Shown here: one piece after another, positions 44,404 to 53,009 of the stretch
Layout: the number at the start of each line of letters is the position of its first letter
How positions within the stretch are numbered: the first letter of the stretch is position 1
Assembly: GCA_023387335.1 (NCBI GenBank)
Contig: JAEWIF010000057.1
Span: 124,001 to 188,000 of the forward strand
Direction: 5' to 3'
DNA: 64,000 bases
Origin: Pseudomonadota bacterium
Lineage (GTDB): Bacteria > Pseudomonadota > Gammaproteobacteria > Burkholderiales > Burkholderiaceae_C
Position numbers and translations under genes: made by a program
The notes under the pieces: generated by a model
What the model saw: only the letters and a program-made list of their open reading frames with translations
The model's database searches: none
What the model was told of the DNA's origin: nothing

Positions 44404-46196
44404 GCCAGCGCCTCGTTGGTGTCGAGCAGCGAGCGTGCGCCGGCGCGGGCCGTGCGCATCAGCGTCGCGGTCTCGGGGAACAGGCGCGCGAAGTAGAAGC
44501 GCGCCGTCTGCAGCTTGGCCTTGTAGAAGGGATCGTGGTTGCCGGCCGCGATCTCGCGCAGCGCGACCTGCGCCATGCGCGCGAAGAAGTAGCCGAACAC
44601 CAGATGGCCCAGCACGCGCAGGTAATCCACCGCGGCGGCACCGACCTCGTCGGGGTTCTGGAATCCCTTGAAGCCGATCTCGGTGGTGAAGCGCGTGAGC
44701 TGATCGCCCAGCATCGCGATCGGGTTGATGAACTCGGCCATCTTCTCGTTGACGCCTTCCTCCTCGACCAACTGGGCGACCAGCTTGCCGAACTTCTTGA
44801 GCGTGGCGCCCTGGTTGCCCAGCACCTTGCGGCCCAGCAGGTCGAGCGACTGCACGGTGTTCGTGCCCTCGTAGATCATGTTGATGCGGTTGTCCCGCAC
44901 GAACTGCTCCATGCCCCACTCGCGGATGAAGCCGTGGCCGCCGAACACCTGCAGGCAGGCGTTGGTGGCGATGTGGCCGTTGTCGGTGAGGAAGGCCTTG
45001 ACGATGGGCGTGAGCAGGGCCACCAGCTCGGCGGCTTCCTTGCGCACCTTCTCGTCGGGGTGGCTCAGCTCGCGGTCGATCAGCAGCGCGCTGTACAGCG
45101 ACAGGGCTCGGCCGCCCTCGGCGTAGGCCTTGGCGGTCAGCAGCATCTTGCGCACGTCGGGGTGCACGATGATCGGATCGGCCGGCTTGTCCTTGGCCTT
45201 GGGGCCGGACAGCGAGCGCATCTGGATGCGGTCCTTGGCGTAGGCCAGCGCGTTCTGGTAGGCCACCTCGGTCAAGCCCAGCGACTGCATGCCCACGCCC
45301 AGGCGGGCGGCGTTCATCATCACGAACATGGCCTGCAGGCCCTTGTTCGGCTCGCCCACCAGGGTGCCGACCGCGCCTTCCAGCACGATCTGCGCGGTGG
45401 CGTTGCCGTGGATGCCCATCTTGTGCTCCAAGCCGCCGCAGTACAGGCCGTTGCGCGCGCCGAGCGAACCGTCGGCGTTCACCAGGAACTTGGGCACGAT
45501 GAACAGGCTGATGCCCTTGCTGCCGGCCGGCGCGTCCGGCAGGCGCGCGAGCACCAGGTGCACGATGTTGGAGACGAGGTCGTGCTCGCCGGCGGAGATG
45601 AAGATCTTGTTGCCGCTGATGCGGTAGGTGCCGTCGGCCTGCGGTTCGGCCTTGGTGCGCAGCAGGCCCAGGTCGGTGCCGCAGTGCGGCTCGGTCAGGC
45701 ACATGGTGCCGGTCCACTCGCCGCTGGTCAGCTTCGGCAGGTACAGCTGCTTCTGCTCGGGCGTGCCGTGCTGGTGCAGCGCCTCGTAGGCGCCGTGCGT
45801 CAGGCCCGGGTACATGGTCCAGGCCTGGTTGGCCGAGTTGAGCATCTCGTAGAACGCCTGGTTCACCACGATCGGCAGGCCCTGGCCGCCGTACTCGGGG
45901 TCGCCCGACAGCGCCGGCCAGCCGCCTTCCACGTACTTGGCGTAGGCCTCCTTGAAGCCCTTGGGCGTGGCGACCTCGTGCGTCTTCGGATCGAGCTTGC
46001 AGCCCTCCTGGTCGCCAATCTGGTTGAGCGGGAACGTCACTTCGCTCGCGAACTTGCCGCCCTCTTCCAGGATGGCGTTGATGGTGTCCACGTCGACCTC
46101 GGCATGCGGCGGCATGGCCTTGTACTCGTCGGCGACCTTGAACACTTCGTGCATCAGGAACTGCATGTCGCGCAGGGGCGGGGTGTAGGTGGGCAT
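44400..46196 (-). CDS. Acyl-CoA dehydrogenase, large C-terminal-domain type
   Basis: A flavoenzyme of 598 residues that makes the first double bond in beta-oxidation. FAD-binding runs TEPHCGTDLG and KIFISAGEHD are clear, and the catalytic base lies in NMIYEGTNTVQ. The extra C-terminal domain (about 470-598) is typical of the FadE/DmdC-like clade, whose members take medium, long or methylthio acyl-CoAs. It lies right after a TetR gene with a strong operator, so it is probably derepressed by a fatty acyl ligand. Confidence 0.9.
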   Translation of the reverse strand: MPTYTPPLRDMQFLMHEVFKVADEYKAMPPHAEVDVDTINAILEEGGKFASEVTFPLNQIGDQEGCKLDPKTHEVATPKGFKEAYAKYVEGGWPALSGDPEYGGQGLPIVVNQAFYEMLNSANQAWTMYPGLTHGAYEALHQHGTPEQKQLYLPKLTSGEWTGTMCLTEPHCGTDLGLLRTKAEPQADGTYRISGNKIFISAGEHDLVSNIVHLVLARLPDAPAGSKGISLFIVPKFLVNADGSLGARNGLYCGGLEHKMGIHGNATAQIVLEGAVGTLVGEPNKGLQAMFVMMNAARLGVGMQSLGLTEVAYQNALAYAKDRIQMRSLSGPKAKDKPADPIIVHPDVRKMLLTAKAYAEGGRALSLYSALLIDRELSHPDEKVRKEAAELVALLTPIVKAFLTDNGHIATNACLQVFGGHGFIREWGMEQFVRDNRINMIYEGTNTVQSLDLLGRKVLGNQGATLKKFGKLVAQLVEEEGVNEKMAEFINPIAMLGDQLTRFTTEIGFKGFQNPDEVGAAAVDYLRVLGHLVFGYFFARMAQVALREIAAGNHDPFYKAKLQTARFYFARLFPETATLMRTARAGARSLLDTNEALA

Positions 46197-46203
46197 GTCC
46201 GGG

Positions 46204-46920
46204 TCACTCCTTGGTGGCGGTCTTGGGGTTGCGGTGGCGGGCGGCCGCCTTGATGGCGGCGCCCGGCTCGGCGCCGTAGCGCCGCAGGATGTTGTCGAAG
46301 CCGGTGTTCGCGCGGGCGATCGACCCCGGGCTCTTGAGGAAGCGCGCCTCGTAGTGCAGCGCCAGGATCAGGCCGTGGATCTCGAACAGCATCTGGTCCT
46401 CGTCCACGTCGGCGCGTAGGTGGCCCTCTTCCTTGGCCCCGGTGATGGATCGCTTCATGGCCGCGTGCCAGGCCTGCACCGAGCTGGCCAGCGCGTCGCG
46501 CACCGGGCCTGGGCGGTCGTCGAACTCGACCGCGCCGCTGATGTAGATGCAGCCCGAGTCGATCTCGACCGAGGTGCGCTGCATCCAGTTGGCGAACATG
46601 GCCCGCAGGCGCGGCAGCCCGCGCCCGGCCTGCAGCGCCGGGTAGAACACCTCTTCCTCGAAGCGCACGTGGTACTCGCGGATCACCGAGATTTGCAGTT
46701 CCTCGCGCGAGCCGAAGTGGGCGAACACGCCCGACTTGCTCATCTGCGTCACTTCGGCCAGCGCGCCGATGGACAGCCCCTCCAGCCCGATCTGCGTGGC
46801 CAGCCCGAGGGCGGCATCGATGATCGCGGCCTTGGTCTGCTGGCCCTTCTGCATGGCGCGGCCCTCGCGGGCGAGGCGCGATTTCAGCGGCAGGTCGGTG
46901 ACGGACATGGCTGGGCTCAA
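46204..46920 (-). CDS. TetR/AcrR regulator of the beta-oxidation operon
   Basis: This 238-residue regulator has the N-terminal helix-turn-helix (about 25-75; LEGLSIGALAEVTQMSKSGVFAHFGSREEL) and a ligand-binding C-terminal domain. It is the first gene of the beta-oxidation run and a near-perfect palindrome lies directly before it, so it probably represses itself and the genes downstream. The ligand is likely an acyl-CoA by analogy. ATG at 46920 and a second at 46908 are both possible. Confidence 0.88.
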   Translation of the reverse strand: MSPAMSVTDLPLKSRLAREGRAMQKGQQTKAAIIDAALGLATQIGLEGLSIGALAEVTQMSKSGVFAHFGSREELQISVIREYHVRFEEEVFYPALQAGRGLPRLRAMFANWMQRTSVEIDSGCIYISGAVEFDDRPGPVRDALASSVQAWHAAMKRSITGAKEEGHLRADVDEDQMLFEIHGLILALHYEARFLKSPGSIARANTGFDNILRRYGAEPGAAIKAAARHRNPKTATKE

Positions 46921-46921
46921 A

Positions 46922-46939
46922 AGAACGAACGGTCGTTCT
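46922..46939. promoter_or_regulatory. TetR-type operator palindrome
   Basis: AGAACGA-ACGG-TCGTTCT is a perfect 7-base inverted repeat with a 4-base centre, 1-2 bases upstream of the TetR start on the minus strand. The core GAACGNNCGTTC-like pattern is typical of TetR regulators of fatty-acid genes. Binding here would block the start of its own operon. Confidence 0.75.
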
Positions 46940-47127
46940 ATTTTGCAGGAAAAACGGGCAGGGGATTTCGGCGCCCCTGATTTAGAGCCCGGGGCCTAGC
47001 GCGCCGCTTCCAGGCGGCGGACCTTCAGCACTGCTCGCGCGGCACCCACGCCTCCACCCTCGCGCGGTCGCCGGGCGGCCTTTCCTGCGGCGGCGACGTG
47101 TCATCAACGAACCCCTGGAGGAATTGC

Positions 47128-48117
47128 TTGAGTACCACTTCTCTTTTCAGATCGGCGGCGCTTTTTCGTGCCGTGGTGTTGTGCGGAGCCTTGAGCGCTT
47201 GCGGCGGCGGAGGCAGCAGCTCGTCAGCGACAGCACCTGCGGGGCCCCCCGGGACTCCGCCGCCGCCGGCCCTCGCCTACCTTCTCCAGACCGACAAAGT
47301 TGAGGTCTGCAAGATCGACAGCAGCGAGGTGCTGGTCAACTGCGTCGATGCGGGAGTCTCCGGATTCGCGAACATGTATTCAATGACGGTCGCAGGGTCC
47401 CACGCCTACATTGCCGACGTAGGCAGCGGCGGCCTCGCCACGATCATTCACTGCAGCATTGGCGAGAACGGCACATTTTCCGACTGCGCACCCACCGGGC
47501 CAACAGACTTGGAGTCCCCCAACGGACTCGGGCTGGCCGTTCGCGGATCATTGCTCTACGTCGGCGTGGGTGACGGGATCAGCCCGGGGGGTGGAGGTCC
47601 TGCGCTGACTTACAGATGCGAGATCAAGGCCAACGGCTCACTTGATGCTTGTGTCGATGCGGGATTTCCGGCCGATTCTCGCAGCGTCAACGACATCCGA
47701 TTTGTTGATGGGACGGCCTATTTCGCCCACTTCTATGGCACCTACCTGTCGAAGTGCACGGTCGAAGCCGACGGTTCTTTCTCTTTGTGCGACAACGCGG
47801 GAGCCGAAGGGCTGACCGGTCCAATACAGGGGTTGGTCATCAGCGGCAAACACGTGTACATCGCGGATGCCGGTGCCGTGAAGGTTCTTCGCTGCGTCAT
47901 CGCCGACGACGGCACGGTCAGCGGATGCGAAGACGCCGGCGCCACTGGCTTGATCAGTCCCACACAGGTTGTCGTTCGAGGCTCCACCGTCTACATCACC
48001 GACGATGAATCTGCTGCCAGCTTGACCCGCTGTACCGCCAACAGCACCGGGCTCCTGACAGGCTGCACATCGATCTCTGCCGAGCGGAAAAGTCTTCAGG
48101 GCATGATCGTCCGATAG
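47128..48117 (+). CDS. Cys-repeat lipoprotein, predicted propeller
   Basis: I do not recognise this family. The 329-residue protein starts at TTG 47128 (GGAGG six bases before), has a lipoprotein signal ending LSAC, a Gly/Ser-rich stretch and a Pro-rich linker. Six repeats of about 45-50 residues follow, each with a Cys pair as in CTVEADGSFSLCDNAGA or CEIKANGSLDACVDAGF, then a hydrophobic strand such as LVISGKHVYIADAG. This looks like a small six-bladed propeller with a disulfide per blade. Third-position G+C appears lower than in its neighbours. Confidence 0.75.
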   Translation: MSTTSLFRSAALFRAVVLCGALSACGGGGSSSSATAPAGPPGTPPPPALAYLLQTDKVEVCKIDSSEVLVNCVDAGVSGFANMYSMTVAGSHAYIADVGSGGLATIIHCSIGENGTFSDCAPTGPTDLESPNGLGLAVRGSLLYVGVGDGISPGGGGPALTYRCEIKANGSLDACVDAGFPADSRSVNDIRFVDGTAYFAHFYGTYLSKCTVEADGSFSLCDNAGAEGLTGPIQGLVISGKHVYIADAGAVKVLRCVIADDGTVSGCEDAGATGLISPTQVVVRGSTVYITDDESAASLTRCTANSTGLLTGCTSISAERKSLQGMIVR

Positions 48118-48178
48118 CAGGTTCCGTGGCCGGCGGCAGGACCGTCCGGCCACGGAGCAGTCCGGGAGGTCCTGACCC

Positions 48179-49027
48179 TCAGGCCTTGAACCCCACCACC
48201 TCCTGCCGCTGCTCCCCCAACCCCTGGATCCCCAGCGTCATCACGTCGCCCTTCTTCAGGTACTTCGGCGGCTTCATGCCCAGGCCGACGCCGGGCGGCG
48301 TGCCGGTGGTTATCACGTCGCCGGGCATCAGCGTCATGAACTGGCTGACGTAGCTCACCAGCGTGGCGCAGTTGAAGATCATCGTCTTCGTGTTGCCGGT
48401 CTGCATGCGCTGGCCGTTCACGTCCAGCCACATGTCCAGCCGCTGGACGTTCTCGATCTCGTCGCCCGTCACCAGCCAGGGGCCGATCGGGCCGAAGGTG
48501 TCGCAGCCCTTGCCCTTGTCCCACTGCGGACCGCGCTCCAGCTGGTACTCACGCTCGCTCACGTCGTTGACCAGCGTGAAGCCGGCCACGTACGACAGCG
48601 CGTCCTTCTTGGAGACGTAGCGCGCGCGGGTGCCGATGACGATGCCCAGCTCGACTTCCCAATCCGTCTTGACCGAGTTCTTCGGCAGCATCACCGGATC
48701 GTTCGGGCCCTGGATGCAGGACGTCGCCTTCATGAAGACGACGGGCTCGCTCGGGATCGGCACGCCCGATTCCGCCGCGTGGTCGGCGTAGTTCAGGCCG
48801 ATGGCGATGAACTTGCCGACGCCGTTCACCGGGCAGCCCATGCGGGGCTTGCCGCGCACCAGCGGCAGCTTGGCCGGATTGGCCTTGCGGATGCGGGCCA
48901 GGGCCGCTTCGCCCAGCTGCGCGGGGCCGATGTCCGGCACCACGGCGCTCAGGTCGCGCAGCTTGCCTTCGTCGTCGATCAGGCCGGGTTTCTCGCGGCC
49001 GGGGTTGCCATAGCGGACCAGCTTCAT
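48179..49027 (-). CDS. Fumarylacetoacetate hydrolase-family protein
   Basis: This FAH-family protein of 282 residues has the N-terminal MKLVRYGNPGREKPGLID and the metal site in EVELGIVIGTRARYVS and EREYQLERG. Enzymes of this kind hydrolyse 2,4-diketo-3-deoxy sugar acids, or act as ureidoglycolate lyases or decarboxylases. With a sugar-acid dehydratase, two SDRs and a TRAP importer next door, cleavage of a 2,4-diketo acid to pyruvate and a short hydroxy acid fits best (inferred). Confidence 0.85.
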   Translation of the reverse strand: MKLVRYGNPGREKPGLIDDEGKLRDLSAVVPDIGPAQLGEAALARIRKANPAKLPLVRGKPRMGCPVNGVGKFIAIGLNYADHAAESGVPIPSEPVVFMKATSCIQGPNDPVMLPKNSVKTDWEVELGIVIGTRARYVSKKDALSYVAGFTLVNDVSEREYQLERGPQWDKGKGCDTFGPIGPWLVTGDEIENVQRLDMWLDVNGQRMQTGNTKTMIFNCATLVSYVSQFMTLMPGDVITTGTPPGVGLGMKPPKYLKKGDVMTLGIQGLGEQRQEVVGFKA

Positions 49028-49059
49028 GAAGTTTCTTCCTTTCGTTGGTGTCGTTGTGA

Positions 49060-49806
49060 TCAGTAGGTGGCGCGGCCGCCCGAGAGGTCGAACACCGCGC
49101 CGGTGGAGAACGAGCAGTCCTCGGTGCACAGCCACGCGACCAGCGCGGCCACTTCCTCGGGCATGCCGAAGCGGCCCATCGGGATCTTGGACAGCATGAA
49201 CTGGATGTGCTCGGGCGTCATCTGGTCGAAGATGGCCGTCTTCACCGCCGCCGGCGTGACGCAGTTGACCCGCACGTCCACGTCGGCCAGTTCCTTGCCC
49301 AGCGACTTGGTCAGCCCGATCACCGCCGCCTTGCTGGCGCTGTAGGCGCTGGCGTTCGGGTTGCCGTCCTTGCCGGCCACCGAGGCGATGTTGACGATGC
49401 GCCCGTACCCCTGCTGCCGCATGGTGGCCGACAGCTCTCGGCAGCACAGGAAGGTGCCGTGCACGTTGACCTCGAACACCTGGCGCCAGGCGTCCGGCGG
49501 GTAGTCCCACAGCTTGGTGTTCGGCCCGGTGATGCCCGCGCAGTTGATCAGCGCATCGACGCGCGGCGACACCGACAACGTGCGCTTCACCGCCGCCTGC
49601 ACCGACGCATGGTCCGAAACATCGCAGGCGACCGCCGTCGCCTTGGGCCCCAGCTTCTGCGCGGCCTGCTGCGCGCCGGCCTCGTCGCGGTCCCAGACCG
49701 AGACGCTGCCGCCCGACTGGATCAGGCGCTGCGCGATGGCGAAGCCCAGGCCCGTGGCGCCGCCGGTGACGACCGCGTGGCGCCCCTGGAAGTCGAGCTG
49801 GTTCAT
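49060..49806 (-). CDS. SDR-family dehydrogenase
   Basis: A classical short-chain dehydrogenase of 248 residues with TGGATGLGFA for the cofactor, NCAGI, the catalytic Ser in NIASVAG and YSASK (Tyr and Lys present). It would oxidise a hydroxyl of a sugar acid with NAD. It overlaps the next SDR gene as ATGA and belongs to the sugar-acid regulon. Which SDR acts on which intermediate is not clear. Confidence 0.85.
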   Translation of the reverse strand: MNQLDFQGRHAVVTGGATGLGFAIAQRLIQSGGSVSVWDRDEAGAQQAAQKLGPKATAVACDVSDHASVQAAVKRTLSVSPRVDALINCAGITGPNTKLWDYPPDAWRQVFEVNVHGTFLCCRELSATMRQQGYGRIVNIASVAGKDGNPNASAYSASKAAVIGLTKSLGKELADVDVRVNCVTPAAVKTAIFDQMTPEHIQFMLSKIPMGRFGMPEEVAALVAWLCTEDCSFSTGAVFDLSGGRATY

Positions 49807-50537
49807 ATCGTGATGCCTCCATCGGCCGCGTAGGCCTGGCCCGTGACGAACAACGATTCGTCGCTGGCCAGGAAGACCACCAGCGGCGCGATCTCGTGCG
49901 CCTGCGCCAGCCGGCCCATCGGCTGGCGCGCGATGAAGGCCTTGCGCGCCGCGACCGGGTCGGCATTGGCGTTGATGCGGTCCTGCAGCGACGGCGTGTC
50001 GACCGTGCCCGGGCAGATCGCGTTGCAGCGGATGCCGTCGGCCACGTAGTCGGCGGCCACGCTCTTGGTGAGGCCGATCACCGCGGCCTTGGTCGTGCCG
50101 TAGATGAAGCGGTTGGGCAGGCCCTTGATGCTGCTGCACACGCTGGCCATGTTGATGATGCTGCCGCCGCCCTGCGCCAGCATCTTCGGCAGCGCCGCCT
50201 GGATGGACCAGAACTGCGCGCGCACGTTCAGGTTGAGCGCGAAGTTCCACTCCTCGTCGGTCGCCTGCTGGATGCTGCCGTTGTGCACGTAGCCGGCGCA
50301 GTTGAAGAGCACGTCGATCGCCGGCATCTCGCCGATCACGCGCGTGATGGATGACTTGTCGAGCACGTCCAGCTGCACCGCACGGATGCGCTCGACGCCT
50401 TCGTAGGTCTTGAGCAGGGAGGCGTTGACGTCGGTGGCCCAGACCTGCGCGCCTTCGGCGGCGAGGGCCAGCGCGCTCGCGCGGCCGATGCCCTGGCCGG
50501 CGGCGGTGACGAGGGCGGTCTTGTTCTTCAGTCGCAA
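49803..50537 (-). CDS. SDR-family dehydrogenase (keto-deoxy-fuconate dehydrogenase-like)
   Basis: A second classical SDR, 244 residues, with TAAGQGIGRA, NCAGYVHNG, NMASVCSS and YGTTK. It resembles 2-keto-3-deoxy-L-fuconate (or rhamnonate) dehydrogenases, which oxidise C4 before cleavage by an FAH hydrolase. The start is a TTG at 50537: AAGGAG stands seven bases before it, and an upstream in-frame ATG at 50636 would run through the operator region. It is the first gene of the left arm. Confidence 0.82.
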   Translation of the reverse strand: MRLKNKTALVTAAGQGIGRASALALAAEGAQVWATDVNASLLKTYEGVERIRAVQLDVLDKSSITRVIGEMPAIDVLFNCAGYVHNGSIQQATDEEWNFALNLNVRAQFWSIQAALPKMLAQGGGSIINMASVCSSIKGLPNRFIYGTTKAAVIGLTKSVAADYVADGIRCNAICPGTVDTPSLQDRINANADPVAARKAFIARQPMGRLAQAHEIAPLVVFLASDESLFVTGQAYAADGGITI

Positions 50538-50593
50538 GGCGGTGCTCCTTGGAAAATCGGTCCGCGGGTTTTGCCGGATGCCTGCGGCACCGG

Positions 50594-50630
50594 ATTGGCC
50601 GATCCTAAGTGGCCTTACCACTTGGCCAAT
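50594..50630. promoter_or_regulatory. FadR/GntR-type operator between the divergent arms
   Basis: AAGTGG-CCTTA-CCACTT (50607-50623) is a palindrome matching the TGG-N4-ACCA spacing of FadR-subfamily sites. It is flanked by ATTGGCC (50594) and GGCCAAT (50624). Located between the SDR and GntR genes, it can control both directions. Confidence 0.6.
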
Positions 50631-50650
50631 CAGCACAAGTCCCTAGACCC

Positions 50651-51367
50651 ATGCCATTACAAGCCGTCGAGTCCCAGCGCCTGTACCGGCAGATCGCCGA
50701 GCAGCTGCGGTCGCTCATCGCCCGGGGCGAGTTCGAGGACGGCCGCCTGCCCGCGGAACGCGACCTGGCGCGCCAGCTGGGCGTCAGCCGGCCTTCGGTG
50801 CGCGAGGCGCTGATCGCGCTGGAGGTCGAAGGCTGGGTGGAGGTGCGCATCGGCTCGGGCATCTACGTGCGGCCGCAGAACGGCGCGGCCCGCGCCAGCG
50901 GCAACGGCGCGCACGGGCCGGCCGAATGGGGGCCCCTGGAACTCATGCGTGCGCGCGAGCTGGTCGAGGGCGAGATCGCCGCGCTGGCCGCCCGGCACGC
51001 GCGCAAGGCGCAGATCGCCGCCATGGCGGCGGCCCTCGACCGCATGCAGGAACAGGCCGAGTCCGGCGAGATCCCGCGCGAGGGCGACGAGGCCTTCCAC
51101 GTCGCCGTGGCCGACGCCTGCGGCAACGAGGTGCTGCGCGACACCGTCATCGGCTACTGGGATGCGCGCAGCGGCCCGCTGTTCGAGCGCATGAGCGATT
51201 ATTTCGAGACCCCGGCATCCTGGACCGCCGCGCTGCAGGAGCATCGCGAAGTCCTCGAGGCCATCCGCGCCCACGATCCCGGCCAGGCGCGCGAGGCGAT
51301 GCACCACCACCTGCAGCGCGCCTACACCCGTTACAGCGCGAGCTGGCGCCGCGCCAACCATTCCTGA
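50651..51367 (+). CDS. GntR/FadR-family regulator
   Basis: A regulator of 238 residues with a winged helix (about 10-75; LPAERDLARQLGVSRPSVREALIALEVEGWVEVR) and an all-helical FCD domain (85-235) with metal/ligand His residues (AFHVAVADACGNEV, QEHREVLEAI). It probably senses an intermediate of the sugar-acid pathway and controls the divergent gene sets through the palindrome just upstream. I set the start at the ATG at 50651; an in-frame ATG at 50609 lies in the operator. Confidence 0.88.
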   Translation: MPLQAVESQRLYRQIAEQLRSLIARGEFEDGRLPAERDLARQLGVSRPSVREALIALEVEGWVEVRIGSGIYVRPQNGAARASGNGAHGPAEWGPLELMRARELVEGEIAALAARHARKAQIAAMAAALDRMQEQAESGEIPREGDEAFHVAVADACGNEVLRDTVIGYWDARSGPLFERMSDYFETPASWTAALQEHREVLEAIRAHDPGQAREAMHHHLQRAYTRYSASWRRANHS

Positions 51368-51399
51368 CGCCAGAACCTTTCCACCAAGGAGACAAAGCG

Positions 51400-52380
51400 A
51401 TGAGCAAGCGCACCACCCTGAAACTGATCGCGGCCTGCGCCCTGGCCGCCGCCGCCGCGGCGCCCGCCATGGCCCAGACCAAGCTGAAGTGGGCCCACGT
51501 GTACGAGACCTCCGAGCCGTACCACAAGTGGTCCGTCTGGGCGGGCGAGGAGTTCAAGAAGCGCACCAACGGCAAGTACGAGGTGCAGGTGTTCCCGGCC
51601 TCCAGCCTGGGCAAGGAAAGCGACATCAACCAGGGCCTGCAGCTGGGCACGGTGGACATCATCATCACCGGCGCCTCGTTCGCGGCACGCTCGTTCCCGC
51701 GCCTGGCGGTCAGCTACTACCCGTTCACCTTCCGTGACGTGGACCACGTGGTCAAGTACTCCAAGAGCGACGTGTTCAAGGAGCTGGCGGAAGGCTACAA
51801 GAAAGCCAGCGGCGGCAACACCGTGACGGCCCTGACCTACTACGGCGCGCGCCACGCCACCAGCAACAAGCTGTTCACCACCTGCGAGCAGATGAAGGGG
51901 CTGAAGATGCGCGTGCCCGACGCGCCGGCCTACACCGCGCTGCCGCGCGCCTGCGGCGCCAACCCGACGCCGATCGCCTTCGCCGAGGTGTACCTGGCGC
52001 TGCAGAACGGCACCGTGGACGCGCAGGAGAACCCGCTGCCCACCATCGAGGCCAAGAAGTTCTACGAGGTGCAGAAGAACATCATCCTGACCGGCCACAT
52101 CGCCGATTCGCTGCTGACCATCGTGTCGGGCCAGCTGATGTCCAAGCTGTCGCCCGCCGAGCAGAAGATCCTGGTGGAAGTGACGCAGGAAGCCGCCGAG
52201 AAGGCCACCAACGACATCAAGAAGCGCGAAGGCGAGCTGGTCGACGAGTTCAAGAAGAAGGGCCTCAACGTGGTGAACGTGGACCGCGACGCGTTCCAGA
52301 AGCAGGTCCTGAAGTCCATCACCTTCGAGTCCATGCAGATGGACAAGAAGGACTGGGACAAGATCATCGCCATCAAGTAA
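51400..52380 (+). CDS. TRAP transporter substrate-binding protein (DctP)
   Basis: This DctP-family periplasmic protein of 326 residues has a signal peptide ending PAMAQ. The Arg that binds the substrate carboxylate lies in LKMRVPDAP, and PIAFAEVYLALQNGTVDAQENPLP is the family marker. It delivers an organic acid to the DctQM membrane pair encoded next. AAGGAG eight bases before ATG gives a strong start. The acid is presumably the one degraded by the flanking enzymes. Confidence 0.92.
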   Translation: MSKRTTLKLIAACALAAAAAAPAMAQTKLKWAHVYETSEPYHKWSVWAGEEFKKRTNGKYEVQVFPASSLGKESDINQGLQLGTVDIIITGASFAARSFPRLAVSYYPFTFRDVDHVVKYSKSDVFKELAEGYKKASGGNTVTALTYYGARHATSNKLFTTCEQMKGLKMRVPDAPAYTALPRACGANPTPIAFAEVYLALQNGTVDAQENPLPTIEAKKFYEVQKNIILTGHIADSLLTIVSGQLMSKLSPAEQKILVEVTQEAAEKATNDIKKREGELVDEFKKKGLNVVNVDRDAFQKQVLKSITFESMQMDKKDWDKIIAIK

Positions 52381-52387
52381 GGCATCG

Positions 52388-52990
52388 ATGTCCGCGAATC
52401 CGCAGACCGCGTCGCCCGAGCGGAGCGTCATCGACGAGATGCCGCACGTGATGGGCGATGACGGCCAGTTCCACGCCCAGGACGAGGCCATCGACCTGTC
52501 CGACACGTCGGTGGAGGCCTGGGTCGCCCTGGGCTTCTTCTGGCTGCTGGGGCTGGTGGTCTTCTACCAGTTCTTCACGCGCTACGCGCTCAACGACTCC
52601 GCGGCCTGGACCGAGGAGATCGCCCGCTACCTGCTGATCGCCACCGTGTTCATCGGCGCGACCATCGGCGTGATCAAGAACAACCACATCCAGGTGGACT
52701 TCTTCTACCGCTACATGCCGAGCAGGCTGGGCCGCGTCATGGCCACGCTGGTGGACGTGCTTCGCATCGCGTTCTTCGCGGCGGCCACCGTGCTCACGGT
52801 GATGATGATGCTGCGCCTGGGCAGCAACTCGCGCATGACCATGATCGACCTGCCGATGAACTACGTGTACGCGGTCTGCCTGGTCGGCTTCGCGGCGATG
52901 GCCGTGCGGTCGGTGCTGGTGATGCGCACGCACCTGCGGCGCGGCTACAGCGTGCTCGAGAAACCCGAATCCACCATGCAGGACCGCTGA
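52388..52990 (+). CDS. TRAP transporter small permease (DctQ)
   Basis: A 200-residue DctQ-type protein with four membrane helices after a polar N-terminus of about 40 residues (rich in Asp and Glu, longer than usual). The motif NDSAAWTEEIARYLLI is typical. It works with DctM and is encoded 7 bases after dctP. Confidence 0.88.
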   Translation: MSANPQTASPERSVIDEMPHVMGDDGQFHAQDEAIDLSDTSVEAWVALGFFWLLGLVVFYQFFTRYALNDSAAWTEEIARYLLIATVFIGATIGVIKNNHIQVDFFYRYMPSRLGRVMATLVDVLRIAFFAAATVLTVMMMLRLGSNSRMTMIDLPMNYVYAVCLVGFAAMAVRSVLVMRTHLRRGYSVLEKPESTMQDR

Positions 52991-53009
52991 ACCCGGCGGC
53001 ACCACTCCC

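Noticed and set aside
41546..44671. Very long open frame on the plus strand opposite fadB and the acyl-CoA dehydrogenase.
   Set aside because: It is antisense to well-conserved genes, rich in His, Arg, Gln and Ala as expected for the reverse frame of high-G+C coding DNA, and has no recognisable domain.
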